From Ascaphus truei (Eukaryota > Chordata > Amphibia > Anura > Ascaphidae), in NCBI GenBank assembly GCA_036426205.1, contig CM071569.1, positions 248,001 to 312,000 on the forward strand: a DNA stretch of 64,000 bases. Reading direction: 5' to 3'. Shown piece by piece: positions 31,238 through 42,170 of the stretch (the first letter of the stretch is position 1; each line of letters opens with the position of its first letter). The position numbers and the translations under genes are program-made. The notes under the pieces are model-generated. The model was not told where the DNA came from. It did no database searches and was given only the letters and a program-made list of their open reading frames with translations.

Positions 31238-33762
31238 TCCGAGCCTACTTGAAAGAGACCAACGAGTTGCCGCTGGCCGATTCGCTCCTAGACCCCATCT
31301 TACGAGAACAGTGCCACCGGGTATATGCCTTGGAGCGTCATGGGGACCTCTACAATCGTCAACGAGGACTGACGACCATATTACCAGGGGGAGTGCAAAA
31401 GATGGCCGTCTGGTGTTGTTATCCCGACCGAGACAAGAGCGACCAACTGTTCTCACTGGAGAGTGAGTCTGAAGAAGAAGAGGTTCAGCGAGGGTATAGA
31501 GTACTACCCGAAGTGAGGGAATGGACGGCTAAGATCCCCATTCGAACCCACGTGTATGTGCAGAATCTCTCCCCCTTTCCGATGGAGTTTGATGTCGACC
31601 AGAAGTTGGGATGCATATACCCGGTCAGCCCGGTGGGAGCCACGCCTCAGGTGAAGGCGGCGGCCGCGCATGAGCGGGTAGTCGATCTGGACTTCAACTT
31701 CGGCGAGTCAACACTGTCCACAGAGTGGAAGGAACGGTTGACCACCCAGCTGCTGCAACGACGACATGTGTTCTCCACGAGCGAGATGGATGTGGGGTGC
31801 AGCCGCAGTGCCCAACATACCATTCGGATGAGTGATGCCACTCCGTTCCGGGAACGTTCTCGTCGCATCGCCCCTCGGGATGTGGACGATGTGAGGAACG
31901 CCATACAAGACATGGAAACCGCTGGGATTGTGACGGAATCACGAGGACCTTACGCGTCGCCCATAGTGGTGGTGCGGAAAAAGAACGGGTCCGTACGACT
32001 GTGTATCGACTATCGAACACTGAACAATCGCACGATCCCGGATCAATACAACCTTCCGCGCATCGAAGAGATCCTGAATGCGCTGAATGGAAGTCACTGG
32101 TTTAGCGTGCTCGATCTCCGATCAGGGTACTATCAGGTGCCCATGACTGCGGAAGACCAGGAGAAAACAGCTTTCGTCTGCCCCCTGGGATTCTATCAAT
32201 TCACCCGGATGCCCCAAGGTATATGTGGGGCGCCTGCTACGTTCCAAAGGTTGATGGAAAAGACTATCGGGGACATGATTCCCCGGGAGTGTCTGGTGTA
32301 CTTGGATGATATCATTGTCTTCGGAAGGACTCTGGAAGAGCACGAAGAGCGATTGTTTAAGGTGATCGACCGTCTGGGGAACGAAGGTTTGAAATTATCC
32401 CTAGACAAGTGCCGATTTTGCCATACCTCGGTGACCTACGTGGGGCACATAGTGTCCGCCAAAGGGATAGCCACCGACCCTGCCAAGGTAGAGGCCGTAG
32501 TGAACTGGCCTCGCCCAGAGAACGTCACAGAGCTGCGATCCTTCCTGGGGTTCTGTGGATATTACCGCCGCTTCGTGGAAGGGTACTCGAGCAAGGCTAA
32601 ACCCCTGAACAATCTGTTGAAAATATACCCTTCAGAGACCGGGAAGAAGGCTGTATCGGCCCGCCAACCGTTCGGTGACAAATGGACCTCTGAGTGTGAG
32701 CAGGCCTTCCTGAAACTGAAGAAGTGTCTGACCGAAGCGCCCGTACTTGCTTATGCGGATCCCGAACAGCCATACGTCCTGCATGTGGATGCCAGTCTAA
32801 ATGGACTAGGCGCCGTCCTGCACCAGAAGCACCCGGAGGGTCTGCGGCCTGTAGCTTACATCAGCCGCAGCTTGACACCCAGTGAGCAGAGATACCCCGT
32901 CCACAAGTTGGAGTTTCTGGCTCTCAAGTGGGCTATCACCGAGAAGCTCCACGATTACCTGTACGGTGTCACCTTCAAGGTAAGGACGGATAACAATCCC
33001 CTCACGTACATCAATACGTCGGCCAAATTAGATGCAGCAGGTCACAGATGGCAGGCTGCCCTCAGTAACTACAGCTTCTCCTTGAAGTATAAGCCGGGAC
33101 CATTGAATATTGGGGCGGACGCCCTCTCCCGAAGGCCAGGACTACTCGCTACCCCAGATGATGAGGAATGGGAAGAACTTCCCGGCCCCGGAGTGCGGGC
33201 TATGTGTAAAACTGCCGCCATAGTTAATGACCAAGTGGCCTTCTCCGAATTACGAGTGGCCGATTCCTTGGGATGCCAGTCGCAGGCTGTCCCCGCCACC
33301 TACTGCGACCCAAAAGGGATGCACCTCACGCACGACAAGGTGTTCCGGTGGAAAGATCTGGTAGACTACCAAATACGAGATCCGGTTGCTAGTATCATCT
33401 GGCACGCCGTTGAAAAGAGGAACCCAGCCCTTCTGAAACGCGCGCCCAATGACTTGGTGGCCTTGCTCATGCGAGAATGGGACAAATTTGAAATAGACAA
33501 TTGCTTGCTCTATCGGGTGGTGCAATACCACAACCACCCGGATAGGAGACAACTAGTCCTCCCTAAGAACTTACAATACCTGGTGTTGAAGTCCCTACAT
33601 GATGATCATGGACATCTTGATATAGACAAGACTTTTGGGTTAGTCAGAGATCGCTTTTTCTGGCCCAAGATGCGAGAAGCCGTTGAACACCACTGTCGCC
33701 GCTGTACTCGGTGTATTCAGCGCAAACCCTACCTACTCGAGCCGCCCCCGTGGGTCATCTAA
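31165..33762 (+). CDS. pol: reverse transcriptase, RNase H and integrase zinc domain
   Basis: An 865-codon frame. The first 25 codons overlap the protease in another phase; homology starts near IIRAYLKETNELP. Reverse transcriptase covers about residues 225-400, with LCIDYRTLNNRTIPDQYNLP, LDLRSGYYQVPM, RMPQGICGAPATFQRLM and the catalytic YLDDIIVF. RNase H covers about 535-655, with the D-E-D-D set in HVDAS, LEFLAL, RTDNNPLTY and GADALSR. The integrase HHCC zinc domain (HDDHGHLDI, then HHCRRCTRC) covers about 808-855. The frame ends early at 33762, just before the integrase core, which lies in the next phase. All catalytic residues of RT and RNase H are present. Confidence 0.92.
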   Translation: MPGAPRPLQVPNHLGNQCGHSTTIIRAYLKETNELPLADSLLDPILREQCHRVYALERHGDLYNRQRGLTTILPGGVQKMAVWCCYPDRDKSDQLFSLESESEEEEVQRGYRVLPEVREWTAKIPIRTHVYVQNLSPFPMEFDVDQKLGCIYPVSPVGATPQVKAAAAHERVVDLDFNFGESTLSTEWKERLTTQLLQRRHVFSTSEMDVGCSRSAQHTIRMSDATPFRERSRRIAPRDVDDVRNAIQDMETAGIVTESRGPYASPIVVVRKKNGSVRLCIDYRTLNNRTIPDQYNLPRIEEILNALNGSHWFSVLDLRSGYYQVPMTAEDQEKTAFVCPLGFYQFTRMPQGICGAPATFQRLMEKTIGDMIPRECLVYLDDIIVFGRTLEEHEERLFKVIDRLGNEGLKLSLDKCRFCHTSVTYVGHIVSAKGIATDPAKVEAVVNWPRPENVTELRSFLGFCGYYRRFVEGYSSKAKPLNNLLKIYPSETGKKAVSARQPFGDKWTSECEQAFLKLKKCLTEAPVLAYADPEQPYVLHVDASLNGLGAVLHQKHPEGLRPVAYISRSLTPSEQRYPVHKLEFLALKWAITEKLHDYLYGVTFKVRTDNNPLTYINTSAKLDAAGHRWQAALSNYSFSLKYKPGPLNIGADALSRRPGLLATPDDEEWEELPGPGVRAMCKTAAIVNDQVAFSELRVADSLGCQSQAVPATYCDPKGMHLTHDKVFRWKDLVDYQIRDPVASIIWHAVEKRNPALLKRAPNDLVALLMREWDKFEIDNCLLYRVVQYHNHPDRRQLVLPKNLQYLVLKSLHDDHGHLDIDKTFGLVRDRFFWPKMREAVEHHCRRCTRCIQRKPYLLEPPPWVI

Positions 33763-35105
33763 AAAGTTCTGGTCCTATGGACCTCGTGTGTATGGACTTT
33801 CTGTGTATTGAGCCTGATAGCCGGGGAATATGCAACGTGCTAGTCATCACCGACCATTACACTCGGTATGCTCAAGCCTTCCCTACTAAAGACCAGAAAG
33901 CCATCACCGTGGCGAAGATATTATGGGAAAAGTACTTTGTACATTACGGCCTTCCTAACCGCCTTCACTCTGACCAAGGAAGGGATTTCGAGAGTACATT
34001 GATCAGGGAACTGCTCAAAATGCTGAACATTGCCAAATCCCGAACGACCCCGTATCACCCCGAAGGGGATGCGCTACCCGAGCGTTTTAATCGGACCTTA
34101 CTAGATATGCTCGGAACACTGCAGAGTGCTCAGAAATCGGAGTGGAGTCGACACGTGGAAGCCTTGGTGCATGCATACAATTGCACCAGACACGAGTCAA
34201 CTGGGTTCTCCCCATACTTCCTCATGTTTGGGAGAGAGGCGAGGTTACCAGTGGATGTGCGTCTTAGAGTCTCAACGGATGGGGTACATAATGCTACCCA
34301 CTTCAAATATGTGCAACGACTCAAAGACAGCTTGCAGCAGGCCTATCAACAAGCGGAAAAGTCCACCGCTAAGCTGAATGCGGGTAACAAACGGCGATAT
34401 GATCATAAGGTCAAATATCGGGAACTCCGTCCTGGGGATGCGGTGTTGCTTCGCAATCTCGGGGTCCCGGGAAAACACAAATTGGCTGACCGATGGAGAG
34501 ATGGAGTGTATGAAATTGAATCCCAGATGCCTGGCCTCCCGGTCTATCGCATCAAAGACACTGATGGCCGGGTAAAGGTATGGCATCGTAATCATCTCCT
34601 TCCCATCCCACAAGTGGAAGATGAAGAGACAGAGATACTGGCCACACCGCTCAACGGTGAGCCCGATGTATCAGGGTTGGGTCAAGAGACTGTCGATAAC
34701 GAGACCCACCCTGAAACTTTGCAAGATCCTATGGAAGGACCCTCTCAAAGGGACTTCCCCCAAAGGGGGGCATCTCCCGGAGGAGCTACGGGTAAAGGGC
34801 CCCGTAGGCCAATGCCTACTAAGGTGGCACCCACAGGCCAGCCTTTGGACCCACAGAGCACGAGCTTTGTGCCTACAGAGACAATTCTCCCCTCAAGGGA
34901 AGAGGCCGAGCCTCAGGACTATGTGTACTACTCCCCTGAGGGAGTCGCAGAAGAACAACTCCGACGGAGCCAACGCATCCGGTACCCTCCAACTCGGGTC
35001 ACCTACGATCAAATGGGGGCACCCCATTATGAGGCTCAGCAGTGTTCTCGGAGCAAGATCCAATCTGTGATTGTGATGCTCACAGAATTGTGCAATATTG
35101 TTTAG
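33711..35105 (+). CDS. int: integrase catalytic core and C-terminal domain
   Basis: A 464-codon frame overlapping the end of the polymerase frame; homology starts at about GPMDLVCMDFL. The D-D-35-E triad is visible as D in CMDFL (about residue 28), D in HSDQGRDFES (about 87) and E in PERFNRTLLDML (about 123). A GPY/F-type region follows, with ELRPGDAVLLRNLG, ADRWRDGVYEIES and VYRIKDTDGR, then an acidic proline-rich tail with RRSQRIRYPP. Integrase would insert the cDNA and leave a 4-bp duplication, as seen. A one-base change near 33740 separates it from the upstream zinc domain. Confidence 0.9.
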   Translation: MYSAQTLPTRAAPVGHLKSSGPMDLVCMDFLCIEPDSRGICNVLVITDHYTRYAQAFPTKDQKAITVAKILWEKYFVHYGLPNRLHSDQGRDFESTLIRELLKMLNIAKSRTTPYHPEGDALPERFNRTLLDMLGTLQSAQKSEWSRHVEALVHAYNCTRHESTGFSPYFLMFGREARLPVDVRLRVSTDGVHNATHFKYVQRLKDSLQQAYQQAEKSTAKLNAGNKRRYDHKVKYRELRPGDAVLLRNLGVPGKHKLADRWRDGVYEIESQMPGLPVYRIKDTDGRVKVWHRNHLLPIPQVEDEETEILATPLNGEPDVSGLGQETVDNETHPETLQDPMEGPSQRDFPQRGASPGGATGKGPRRPMPTKVAPTGQPLDPQSTSFVPTETILPSREEAEPQDYVYYSPEGVAEEQLRRSQRIRYPPTRVTYDQMGAPHYEAQQCSRSKIQSVIVMLTELCNIV

Positions 35106-35197
35106 AGTTGGGCATGTGCTAAGTTATATGATCTGATGCATTTTTATTATATAATTTCTGCATGGGTTTGTTCAAGCGGGGACGTTGATGGTTTCAC

Positions 35198-35208
35198 CAG
35201 GGGGAGGA
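35198..35208 (+). promoter_or_regulatory. polypurine tract
   Basis: AGGGGGAGGA directly before the TG of the 3' LTR, the expected plus-strand primer position. Confidence 0.85.
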
Positions 35209-36387
35209 TGTAGCCAGGTTCCCCCCTTGCGCACTCACCCCCTCCTTCTGGTATGTGAGCAAGCGTTGTTAGTTGTTAGAGTGAGTTCCTGTTGCTGTGC
35301 TGCCTCTGTCAGTAAGAGGCACCTGGAGGTCTGCAACATTGTTGCGGTAGTCAGAGGCAGAGCTGTGAGTCTGGCAGCACAAAGCAGACAGAGAAAAGCA
35401 GTTGGTGACTGGAGCTGCTAGGGGAAGGAGGTAGGGTGCAGGGGTCTGTGCTCTCTGCACTAGGCCAGCAAGTCCCCTAGGCCCCAGATAGCCCTGAGTC
35501 ATCCCAGCTGAGTATTGTAGGGACAGGCCCTAGGTTAGGGACCCTGCCCCATTATATATTTGCTAGGAGTGTATCACGGACATTGCTCGGATTGTTACGA
35601 GGGAGCTGGACTATCCCCACGGAGGCACAGCTAGTGTGACTGTGGCCTGCTGGCAGCAGACAGACCCTAACTAAGGTAGAGACGGTGCGGAGCTGTATGG
35701 TGATATTATCCGCGCTGGAATTCACCCCACGCGTAGGAGGATATCCCGGCGGATCCAACACCAGTGATAGCGGTACCCGTGGCTGGAGCCCGGGCAGGTA
35801 ACCACATCTCACGTGCACAACAAGGCCTATCACCAGACATAGTGGCTGCGCAGTCAACACACACATTGGTATATGACCTGGGAGTGCGAGACATTGGGTT
35901 GGGGTTCTGGACACAGGGTGGGAACACTCTTTGGAAGGTTAGCGTCCGCCGTGACGCTGAGGTGTAGCGTCGCCGTGACGCCTAGAGGTGGTAGCGTCCG
36001 CGTGACGCCTAGAGGTTAGCGTCCGCCGTGGCGCATAGAGGTTAGCGTCCTGCGTGACGCCATACGTTGGCTCCTCTAAGAGGAGCCCGGTTATGTAATA
36101 TTGTGGTTAAATCGTTGTTGCATGTAGTAAAGTCAATAGTTATATAGAGCTGTCTGTGTGGTATTGGTTTGCTGCGAGGAACTACTCCCCCTCTGGTGGG
36201 AGCATCGCAGGTGGAGGCGCTGCATCATTGTAAATTAGTATTCGTAGTATATTGCCCCAGGTTCCCTATGCGGAAGCTCAGCTTCTGTGAGCCAACAGGT
36301 ATTGCACCACGCACACCCTTGGTAACATTGCATGTTCCCCGCACTCACACGGTATATACGATTGGGTGGGGTGATATGACCGTTACA
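35209..36387 (+). repeat. 3' LTR of gypsy element
   Basis: It matches the 5' LTR along its length. From about 35750 to 36300 it shows many isolated one-base deletions relative to the 5' copy, for example GGGTTCTGG against GGGTTGCTGG and GGGAGCATCGC against GGGAGCCATCGC, with few substitutions. Confidence 0.95.
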
Positions 36388-36495
36388 GAAGCTAAACGCA
36401 TGCACCATGGGCACACACAACGCCGTGCGCACGCACACGTACTAGAGCGTGCTATATAACAAGCCTAAGTCCAGAGACATAAAACCGGACACATA

Positions 36496-36894
36496 CTGCA
36501 CCGACACACTTTATTCGAGCAAATACCCAGTATGTACCTGGCAGATACCTGGAATGCGCCGCTCCTCACCTCTGACAAGCCCCGTTGCATTTGCCTTCTC
36601 AGCCTGGGTTCATGCCTGGCTGACGGGCGGCTGATCTGTTAAATGATAATGATTAGGATTTAATAGGCTGCAATGCTTCGCGTGTCTACCAGATGGCATC
36701 AATTCATGAATTGTAATGCAGTATATATATATATATACTGTGCAGTATTGCAGCCAGCGGGAATAAAATGCTTCAATCCCTGCCTGGAAAATACCTCAAT
36801 GCACTCGGGCAGAAAACAGTCACAAACCTCAATACACCCGGGTATACCCGAATTCGTGGGACTAGCCGAGCTCGAATAAAGTGTGTCGCCAGTG
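36496..36894. repeat. CACTA-like MITE, copy 1
   Basis: CACACTTTATTCGAGC near the left end is inverse to GCTCGAATAAAGTGTG near the right end. Right terminus read inward is CACTGGCGACACAC, the CACTG start typical of EnSpm/Chapaev-type elements. TA flanks both sides. A nearly identical copy lies at 57478-57874. Non-coding. Confidence 0.6.
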
Positions 36895-38967
36895 TACATG
36901 TCCGGTATTATGTCTCATTTTTGCCGGACAGAGTAACTAATTACGGGCTGTCCGGTTCAACACCGGACACCTGGCAACCCTAGGCGTTACGCCTATGCTA
37001 ATGAAATCACTAACGGACGTTGGGTTTGCATATAATTAGCTTTGCGGATACCCGTTAAGCTCAGAGAAGCTAACGCTTGTTACCTGCTTAGTTACATCAC
37101 ATTAGAAGTCCAGATTTAACGTTCCTCTGATGACCCTTAGGCCGAGATGTAGTAACCTCCATTATATCAGTGAATACTTTATAACGTCATGTTACCTAAA
37201 GCAGGAATGGAGATCATGTTCCCTGACTTAATGCTGAACCCACAAAGCTAACTACAATACAGTATATGGAAAAAGGATGTGACATTAATAGGACCATTTG
37301 GGACAGGGTAACATCATACAGTATTACATAGTGATAACACTGTGTTATCTTAGAATGACATGGCATGGCTCCTATCCACACACTACATGCCTGGGCAAGG
37401 TCGCCTCACTAGTACTGAAGAGGTTATATATAGAGATAGATTGTATGTTTTGTATTTATTTGTGAATATTGGTATTAATATTGGTAATATTCATCTTTTT
37501 GAATTGTCATACAAGGGCTTACAGTCCCACCTATTAGACACCTAGAGACTAAAAGGGATGTTAACCATTCTTATATAGGGGGAGTACGTTTTTCTCTGGG
37601 TGGATGGAAGTAAGGGATTAAGTGTAGGTCCCCCGGGGTGTGTGCTTTGCCCGCCGAGGGAAGTGAGTAGTAGGAATTAACCTTTTACCTTCCACAGTGG
37701 TTATTAAGGCATAGCCAAATAACATGTTACTAGCCTCTTTGGTAGGCAAAGACGATGGAGTTAGGGCAGTCTGACGTGTGTGTATATATATATATATTAA
37801 CCTTTTTGTATCCTTTAGTGGTAAGATAGTTAGATAGCTAGCAGGCCACTTTGGCTTCTAAGGGGTTTTTGTATAAATTGAGTAAACTCTTATCTACTTG
37901 TGTAGATATTCACTTGGTAATAAATCATAGCTAATAGTAAGTTTAGCTCTGACTTATTTAATACAACTTTATTCAGCCACATTAATCTCAACAGAGTATA
38001 GTGGATCGGGGGGGCTCATTAAATCCGGCTAATTAACATATCATTTTTGCTAACCTCTGCTAATATTAACAATATGCTCTTAGTGAAACATTACCCTAAC
38101 TTAACATTACTGTAATGACTTTAGTGAATACCCCGCTAGCATTTCCGTGATGTTACCCGGTTTATGCCACATTAAGTGAGTTTAGTGAATCTAGGCTTAT
38201 TTACTCGTGACATTTGCGTGACAAAGGATCGAAGGGTCGAAGATTGAGCCACTGAATGAGCCACCTGTGCTGAAGCAGGGATATCCTTAGAACCTGACCA
38301 GTTGGTGGCCCTTGAGGATGGGAGTTGCCCCCCCCCCCTGGTTTAGGGTGATGTGATCGCTGCAAATGTGGTCTTAGAGTCCAGATGTTATAATTGTGCA
38401 TGTGCTGCAGTCGGTTCTGTTGGGCCATATTTACTAAGCTATCTTCTCCCACAAGAGACCAGCTGGCGCTGGAACACAACGTGTTAACTTGAATGGGTCA
38501 TGGGGCGCCGTCCAGGCAATGTGTCACTTACATGATTAAGGTAACAATACTGTGCATGCTTCAGCATAAGGTTAGCGGTTGAAGTCTATTGATCAGTTTC
38601 TTGACTGAAACACTGTTTTTCTTTTCTAAACATGACATTTTCCGGTAATACATTTTGCTGTAATTACGGTGTTGGGATCCACTTTTATAACCAGGAGATT
38701 TTGATTAATAGATTCATAGGTGAAAGTAGCAGACAATATATATCGATAAAAATGTTAAGTTCCCACCCTATTGATTAACAAATATAGAGAAAGAGTCTGT
38801 AATAAATATATCTCCCGCTATTCATATATACAGTGTTCCCCACAAGTATTAACGGTTAAGTGCTAGTTGTAATGCGTTAAAGGAGAAATACATGCAACAT
38901 TCTACATGTTCTGTTAAATAAATAAGTCCTGTAGTATTATATGTATTTTCCAAGAATGGTAAAGTAA
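36895..38967. other. unassigned sequence with dispersed repeat pieces
   Basis: At 36903-36980 an inverse pair around GCCGGACAG/CTGTCCGG ends CACCTGGCAACCCTAG, a family end also seen at 26569. At 38240-38330 a segment GCCACCTGTGCTGAAGCAGG, ATATCCTTAGAACCTGACC and TGGTGGCCCTTGAGGA is a common dispersed repeat, also at 62490-62690. A C run lies at 38330-38338. No gene. Confidence 0.45.
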
Positions 38968-38969
38968 TA

Positions 38970-39326
38970 CAGGCATACCCCGGTTTAAGGACACTCACTT
39001 TAAGTACACTCGCGAGTAAAGACATATTTTCAATAGCCCCAAACCCCTGTGTACGTACGTTCGCTTCGCGAATACAGACACTTGTTCTGCCCTACAGACC
39101 ACAGTAGTAGTGACGAGTTAATTCCCCTCGCCCAATAGGCAAACGGCAGCTCGCACATGCGCCATTCAGTACTGCACCAGTCAGTACTTCCTGAAAAGCA
39201 ATACCGGCTCCCTACTTGTATCGAAGCATCGATAAGTGGGAAAAAGGTAGTGCTTCACTTTAAGTACATTTTCGCTTTACATACATGCTCTAGACCCATT
39301 GTGTACATTAATTCGGGGTATGCCTG
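38970..39326. repeat. Tigger-type MITE
   Basis: CAGGCATACCCCGGTTTAAG at the left; ATTCGGGGTATGCCTG at the right is the inverse. TA lies on both sides. CAGGCATACC is the classical start of pogo/Tigger elements. Internal CACTTTAAGTACA copies occur near both ends. Length is 357 bp, non-coding. Confidence 0.8.
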
Positions 39327-40127
39327 TACAAAGGAAAACACAAGCCAATACTTCACGCAAGTTGCTATCTCATAACTTACAGTACAAATGTCTTTCAAAA
39401 GACAAAAACAACAGAACGTTTGACGCCTCACCAATCATATATCATAGACAGACCACTTCTGTCATGAAAACTGCATTCAACTATATCTTTTTTCCAATTT
39501 TTTGCACACACACCCCCACAGGTTCAATATGAGTTGATGAGATATCATTGGATGATGTGTCACTGGGGTTTTTGTTTGTCTTCCTTTGATCAATATACTG
39601 TAAGTAGAGATATAGGATAAAGTATCTGTCGTCTAAATTTAGCATAGGTTGAACTTGATGGACGCATGGCTTTTTTTAACCTCAACAACTATGTAACTGT
39701 GTAACTGTGTAACTATGTAACTATGTAACTATGTGATTGTGTAATATGCAGTATATAAGGAGAGCGGCTATTAATCTCTCTCGCCCTTTTCCCTCTCCCA
39801 CACTCGCTCGCCCTTCCTTGCTTGGGAAGGTGGAAGGGAGACCTTTACATCAACCCTTGGAGGAACGGAAAGAAAAGGAAATGCCTTGAAACAGGAAGGA
39901 TTAGCAAGACGTGCTTGCTGTGTGTAAACTTCTTCTTTTTTATAAGACACATTATATTGTTCATGCACACGTGTTCTGTAGCAAGAGTTATCTTACTCAC
40001 AATAATGCAGAATACCTCTGATTTTCCATTTCAACGGTAGTGATAACGCAGAATAGCACAGAATATCCCCCATAACAATAACTTCTGCTACATCTGCCAT
40101 TCTGTCTAGAGATTTGCATTATATATA
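39327..40127. other. unassigned sequence with 8-bp microsatellite
   Basis: Six to seven copies of GTAACTAT/GTAACTGT at about 39690-39740. The rest is anonymous; the repeat is preceded by GGTTGAACTTGATGGACG, as in other vertebrate interspersed repeats. Confidence 0.45.
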
Positions 40128-41776
40128 CAGTTAGGTCTGGAAATAATTGGACACAGATACAAGTTTTGTTATTTTGGCTGTGTACCAAAATAAATTCAAG
40201 TTACAGTTAAATAATGAATATGGGCTTAAAGTGCAGTCTATCAGTTTTAATTTGAGGGTATTCACATCCAAATTGGAGGATAGGTTTAGGAATTACATCT
40301 CTTTAATATGTAGCCCCCTCTTTTTCAAGGGACCAAAAGTAATTGGACAATTCACTCAAAAGCTGTTTCATGGACAGGTGTGGGCTATTCCTTCGTTATT
40401 CCATCATCAATTAAGCAGGTAAAAGATCTGGAGTTGATTCCAGGTGTGGCATTCACATTTGGAAGCTGTTGCTTTGAACCCATAACATGCGGTCAAAGGA
40501 GCTCTCAATGCAAGTGAAACAGGGCATCCTTAGGCTGCAAACAAACCCAAAAATCCATCAGAGAGATAGCAGGAACATTAGGAGTGGCCAAATCAACAGT
40601 TTGGTACATTCTGAGAAAAAAGAACGCACTGGTGAGCTCTGCAACACAAAAAGTCCTGGACGTCCACAGAAGACAACCGTGGTGGATGATCGTAGGATCC
40701 TCTCCATGGTAAAGAAAAACCCCTTCACAACATCCAGCCAAGTGAAGAACACTCTTCAGGAGGTAAGCATATCATTATCCAAGTCTACCATAAAGAGAAT
40801 ACTTCACGAGAGCAAATACAGAGGGTTCACCACAAGGTGCAAACCATTCATAAGCCTCAAGAAGAGAAAGGCCAGATATGACTTTGCCAAACAATATCTA
40901 AAAAAGCCAGCCCAGTTCTGGAACAACATTCTTTGGACTGATGAAACTAAGATTAACCTGTACCAGAATGATGGGAAGAAAAAAGTATGGAGAATGCTTG
41001 GAACGGCTCATGATCCGAAGTATACCACATCATCTGTAAAACACGGTGGAGGCAGTGTGATGGCATGTGCATGCATGGCTTCCAATGGCACTGGGTCACT
41101 AGTGTTTATTGATGATGTGACAGTAGACAGAAGCAGCTGGATGAATTCTGAAGTGTATAGGGATATATTGTCTGCTCAGATTCAGCCAAATTCAGCGAAT
41201 TGGATTGGACAGCGCTTAACTTTACAGATGGACAATGACACAAAACATACTGCGATAGCAACCTAGGAGGTTTTTAAGGCAAAGAAGTGGAATATTCTGC
41301 AATGGCCAAGTTAATCACCTGATCTCAACCCGATTGAGCATGCATTTCACTTGCTGAAGATAAAACTTAAGGCAGAAAGACCCACAAACAAACAACTGAA
41401 GACAGCTGCAGTAAAGGCCTGGCAAAGCATCACAAAGGAGGAAACCCAGCATTTGGTGATGTCCATGCGTTCCAGACTTCAAGCAGTCATTGCCTGCAAA
41501 GGATTTTCGACAAAGTATTAAAAATGAACATTTTATTTACGATTGTGTTAATTTGTCCAATTACATTTGAGCCACTGAAATAAGGGGACTGTGTATGAAA
41601 ATGGTTGCAATTCCTAAACGTTTCATACAATATTTTTGTTCAATCCCTTGAAATATAGCTGAAAGTCTGCACTTCTATTGCATCTCGGTTGTTTCATTCC
41701 AAATCCATTGTGGTTGGTGTACAGAGCCAAAATTATGAAAATTGTGTTAGTGTCCAATTATTTCCGGGCCTAACTG
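40128..41776 (+). mobile_element. Tc1/mariner element with TA duplication
   Basis: CAGTTAGGTCTGGAAATAAT at the left is matched inversely by ATTATTTCCGGGCCTAACTG at the right, with TA on both sides. The 1649-bp length and single transposase frame are typical of Tc1. Internal copies of the TAATTGGACA motif lie near 40338 (TAATTGGACAATTCACTC) and 41550, as in elements with inner direct repeats. The transposase is broken, so the copy is dead. Confidence 0.92.
40487..41521 (+). pseudogene. Tc1-type DD34E transposase, inactive
   Basis: The frame encodes helix-turn-helix remains, the GRPQKTT linker and a DD34E catalytic domain: D in LWTDETKIN, D in LQMDNDTKHTA, E in PDLNPIEH, 34 residues apart. Stops interrupt it at 41264-41266 and near 41313, both between the last two catalytic residues. 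The N-terminal DNA-binding part is also out of phase: the IREIAGT-type helix reads in another frame before about 40615. It would have cut and pasted the element by binding the inverted repeats. The usual length of about 340 residues fits the full span. Confidence 0.88.
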
Positions 41777-42170
41777 TATATTATTATATACTAGCTGATA
41801 TATCCGGCATTGCCCGGGCGTGGAAGGGCAGGGGGCATGGAGTGGAAGGGCGGGGGGGCAAAGGCCAACAAAGGGCAGGGAGGGGGGGGCAAAGGGCAGG
41901 GAGGGGGGAAAGGGCAGGGAGGGGGGGGCAAAGGGCAGGGAGAGGGGGGGGGACAAAGGGCAGGGGGAGGGAGGACAGGGGGTGGCAAAGGGCAGGGGGG
42001 CAAGAGGAGGGCAGGGGGGCAAAGGGAGGAAAAGGGCAGGGAGGGAGGGAGCAGGGGGGCAACAGGGCAGGGTGCAGGGAGTGAGGGAGGGGGGGCAAAG
42101 AGCAGGGGGGGAGGGCAGGGGGGCAAAGGGCAGGGGGCAGGGAGGGTGGGGGGGCAAAGGGCAGGGTGAG
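41777..42170. repeat. G-rich minisatellite
   Basis: About 360 bases of variants of GGGCAAAGGGCAGGGAGG, 20-25 bases per unit, extremely G-rich on the plus strand. It starts after ACTAGCTGATATATCCGGCA, next to the right end of the Tc1 element. Both strands stay open for over 100 codons because of composition. The run of G triplets should favour G-quadruplexes. Confidence 0.9.

Larger units (their letters stand above)
28101..36387 (+). mobile_element. Ty3/gypsy LTR retrotransposon with PNMA-like Gag
   Basis: A complete 8.3-kb element. Two LTRs of 1199 and 1179 bases start TGTAGCCAGG and end CGTTACA. GAAG lies at 28097-28100 and again at 36388-36391, a 4-bp target duplication. The order inside is primer-binding region, gag, zinc knuckle, aspartic protease, reverse transcriptase, RNase H, integrase and polypurine tract, the Ty3/gypsy (Metaviridae) order. 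No envelope frame is present. Three frame changes (near 30190, 31235 and 33740) break the coding region. The near-identical LTRs and intact motifs point to a recent insertion. Confidence 0.95.

Noticed and set aside
31160..31240. Programmed -1 frameshift between protease and reverse transcriptase
   Set aside because: No slippery heptamer or stem was evident, the site is not the usual gag/pro boundary, and two other frame changes exist; an indel is simpler.
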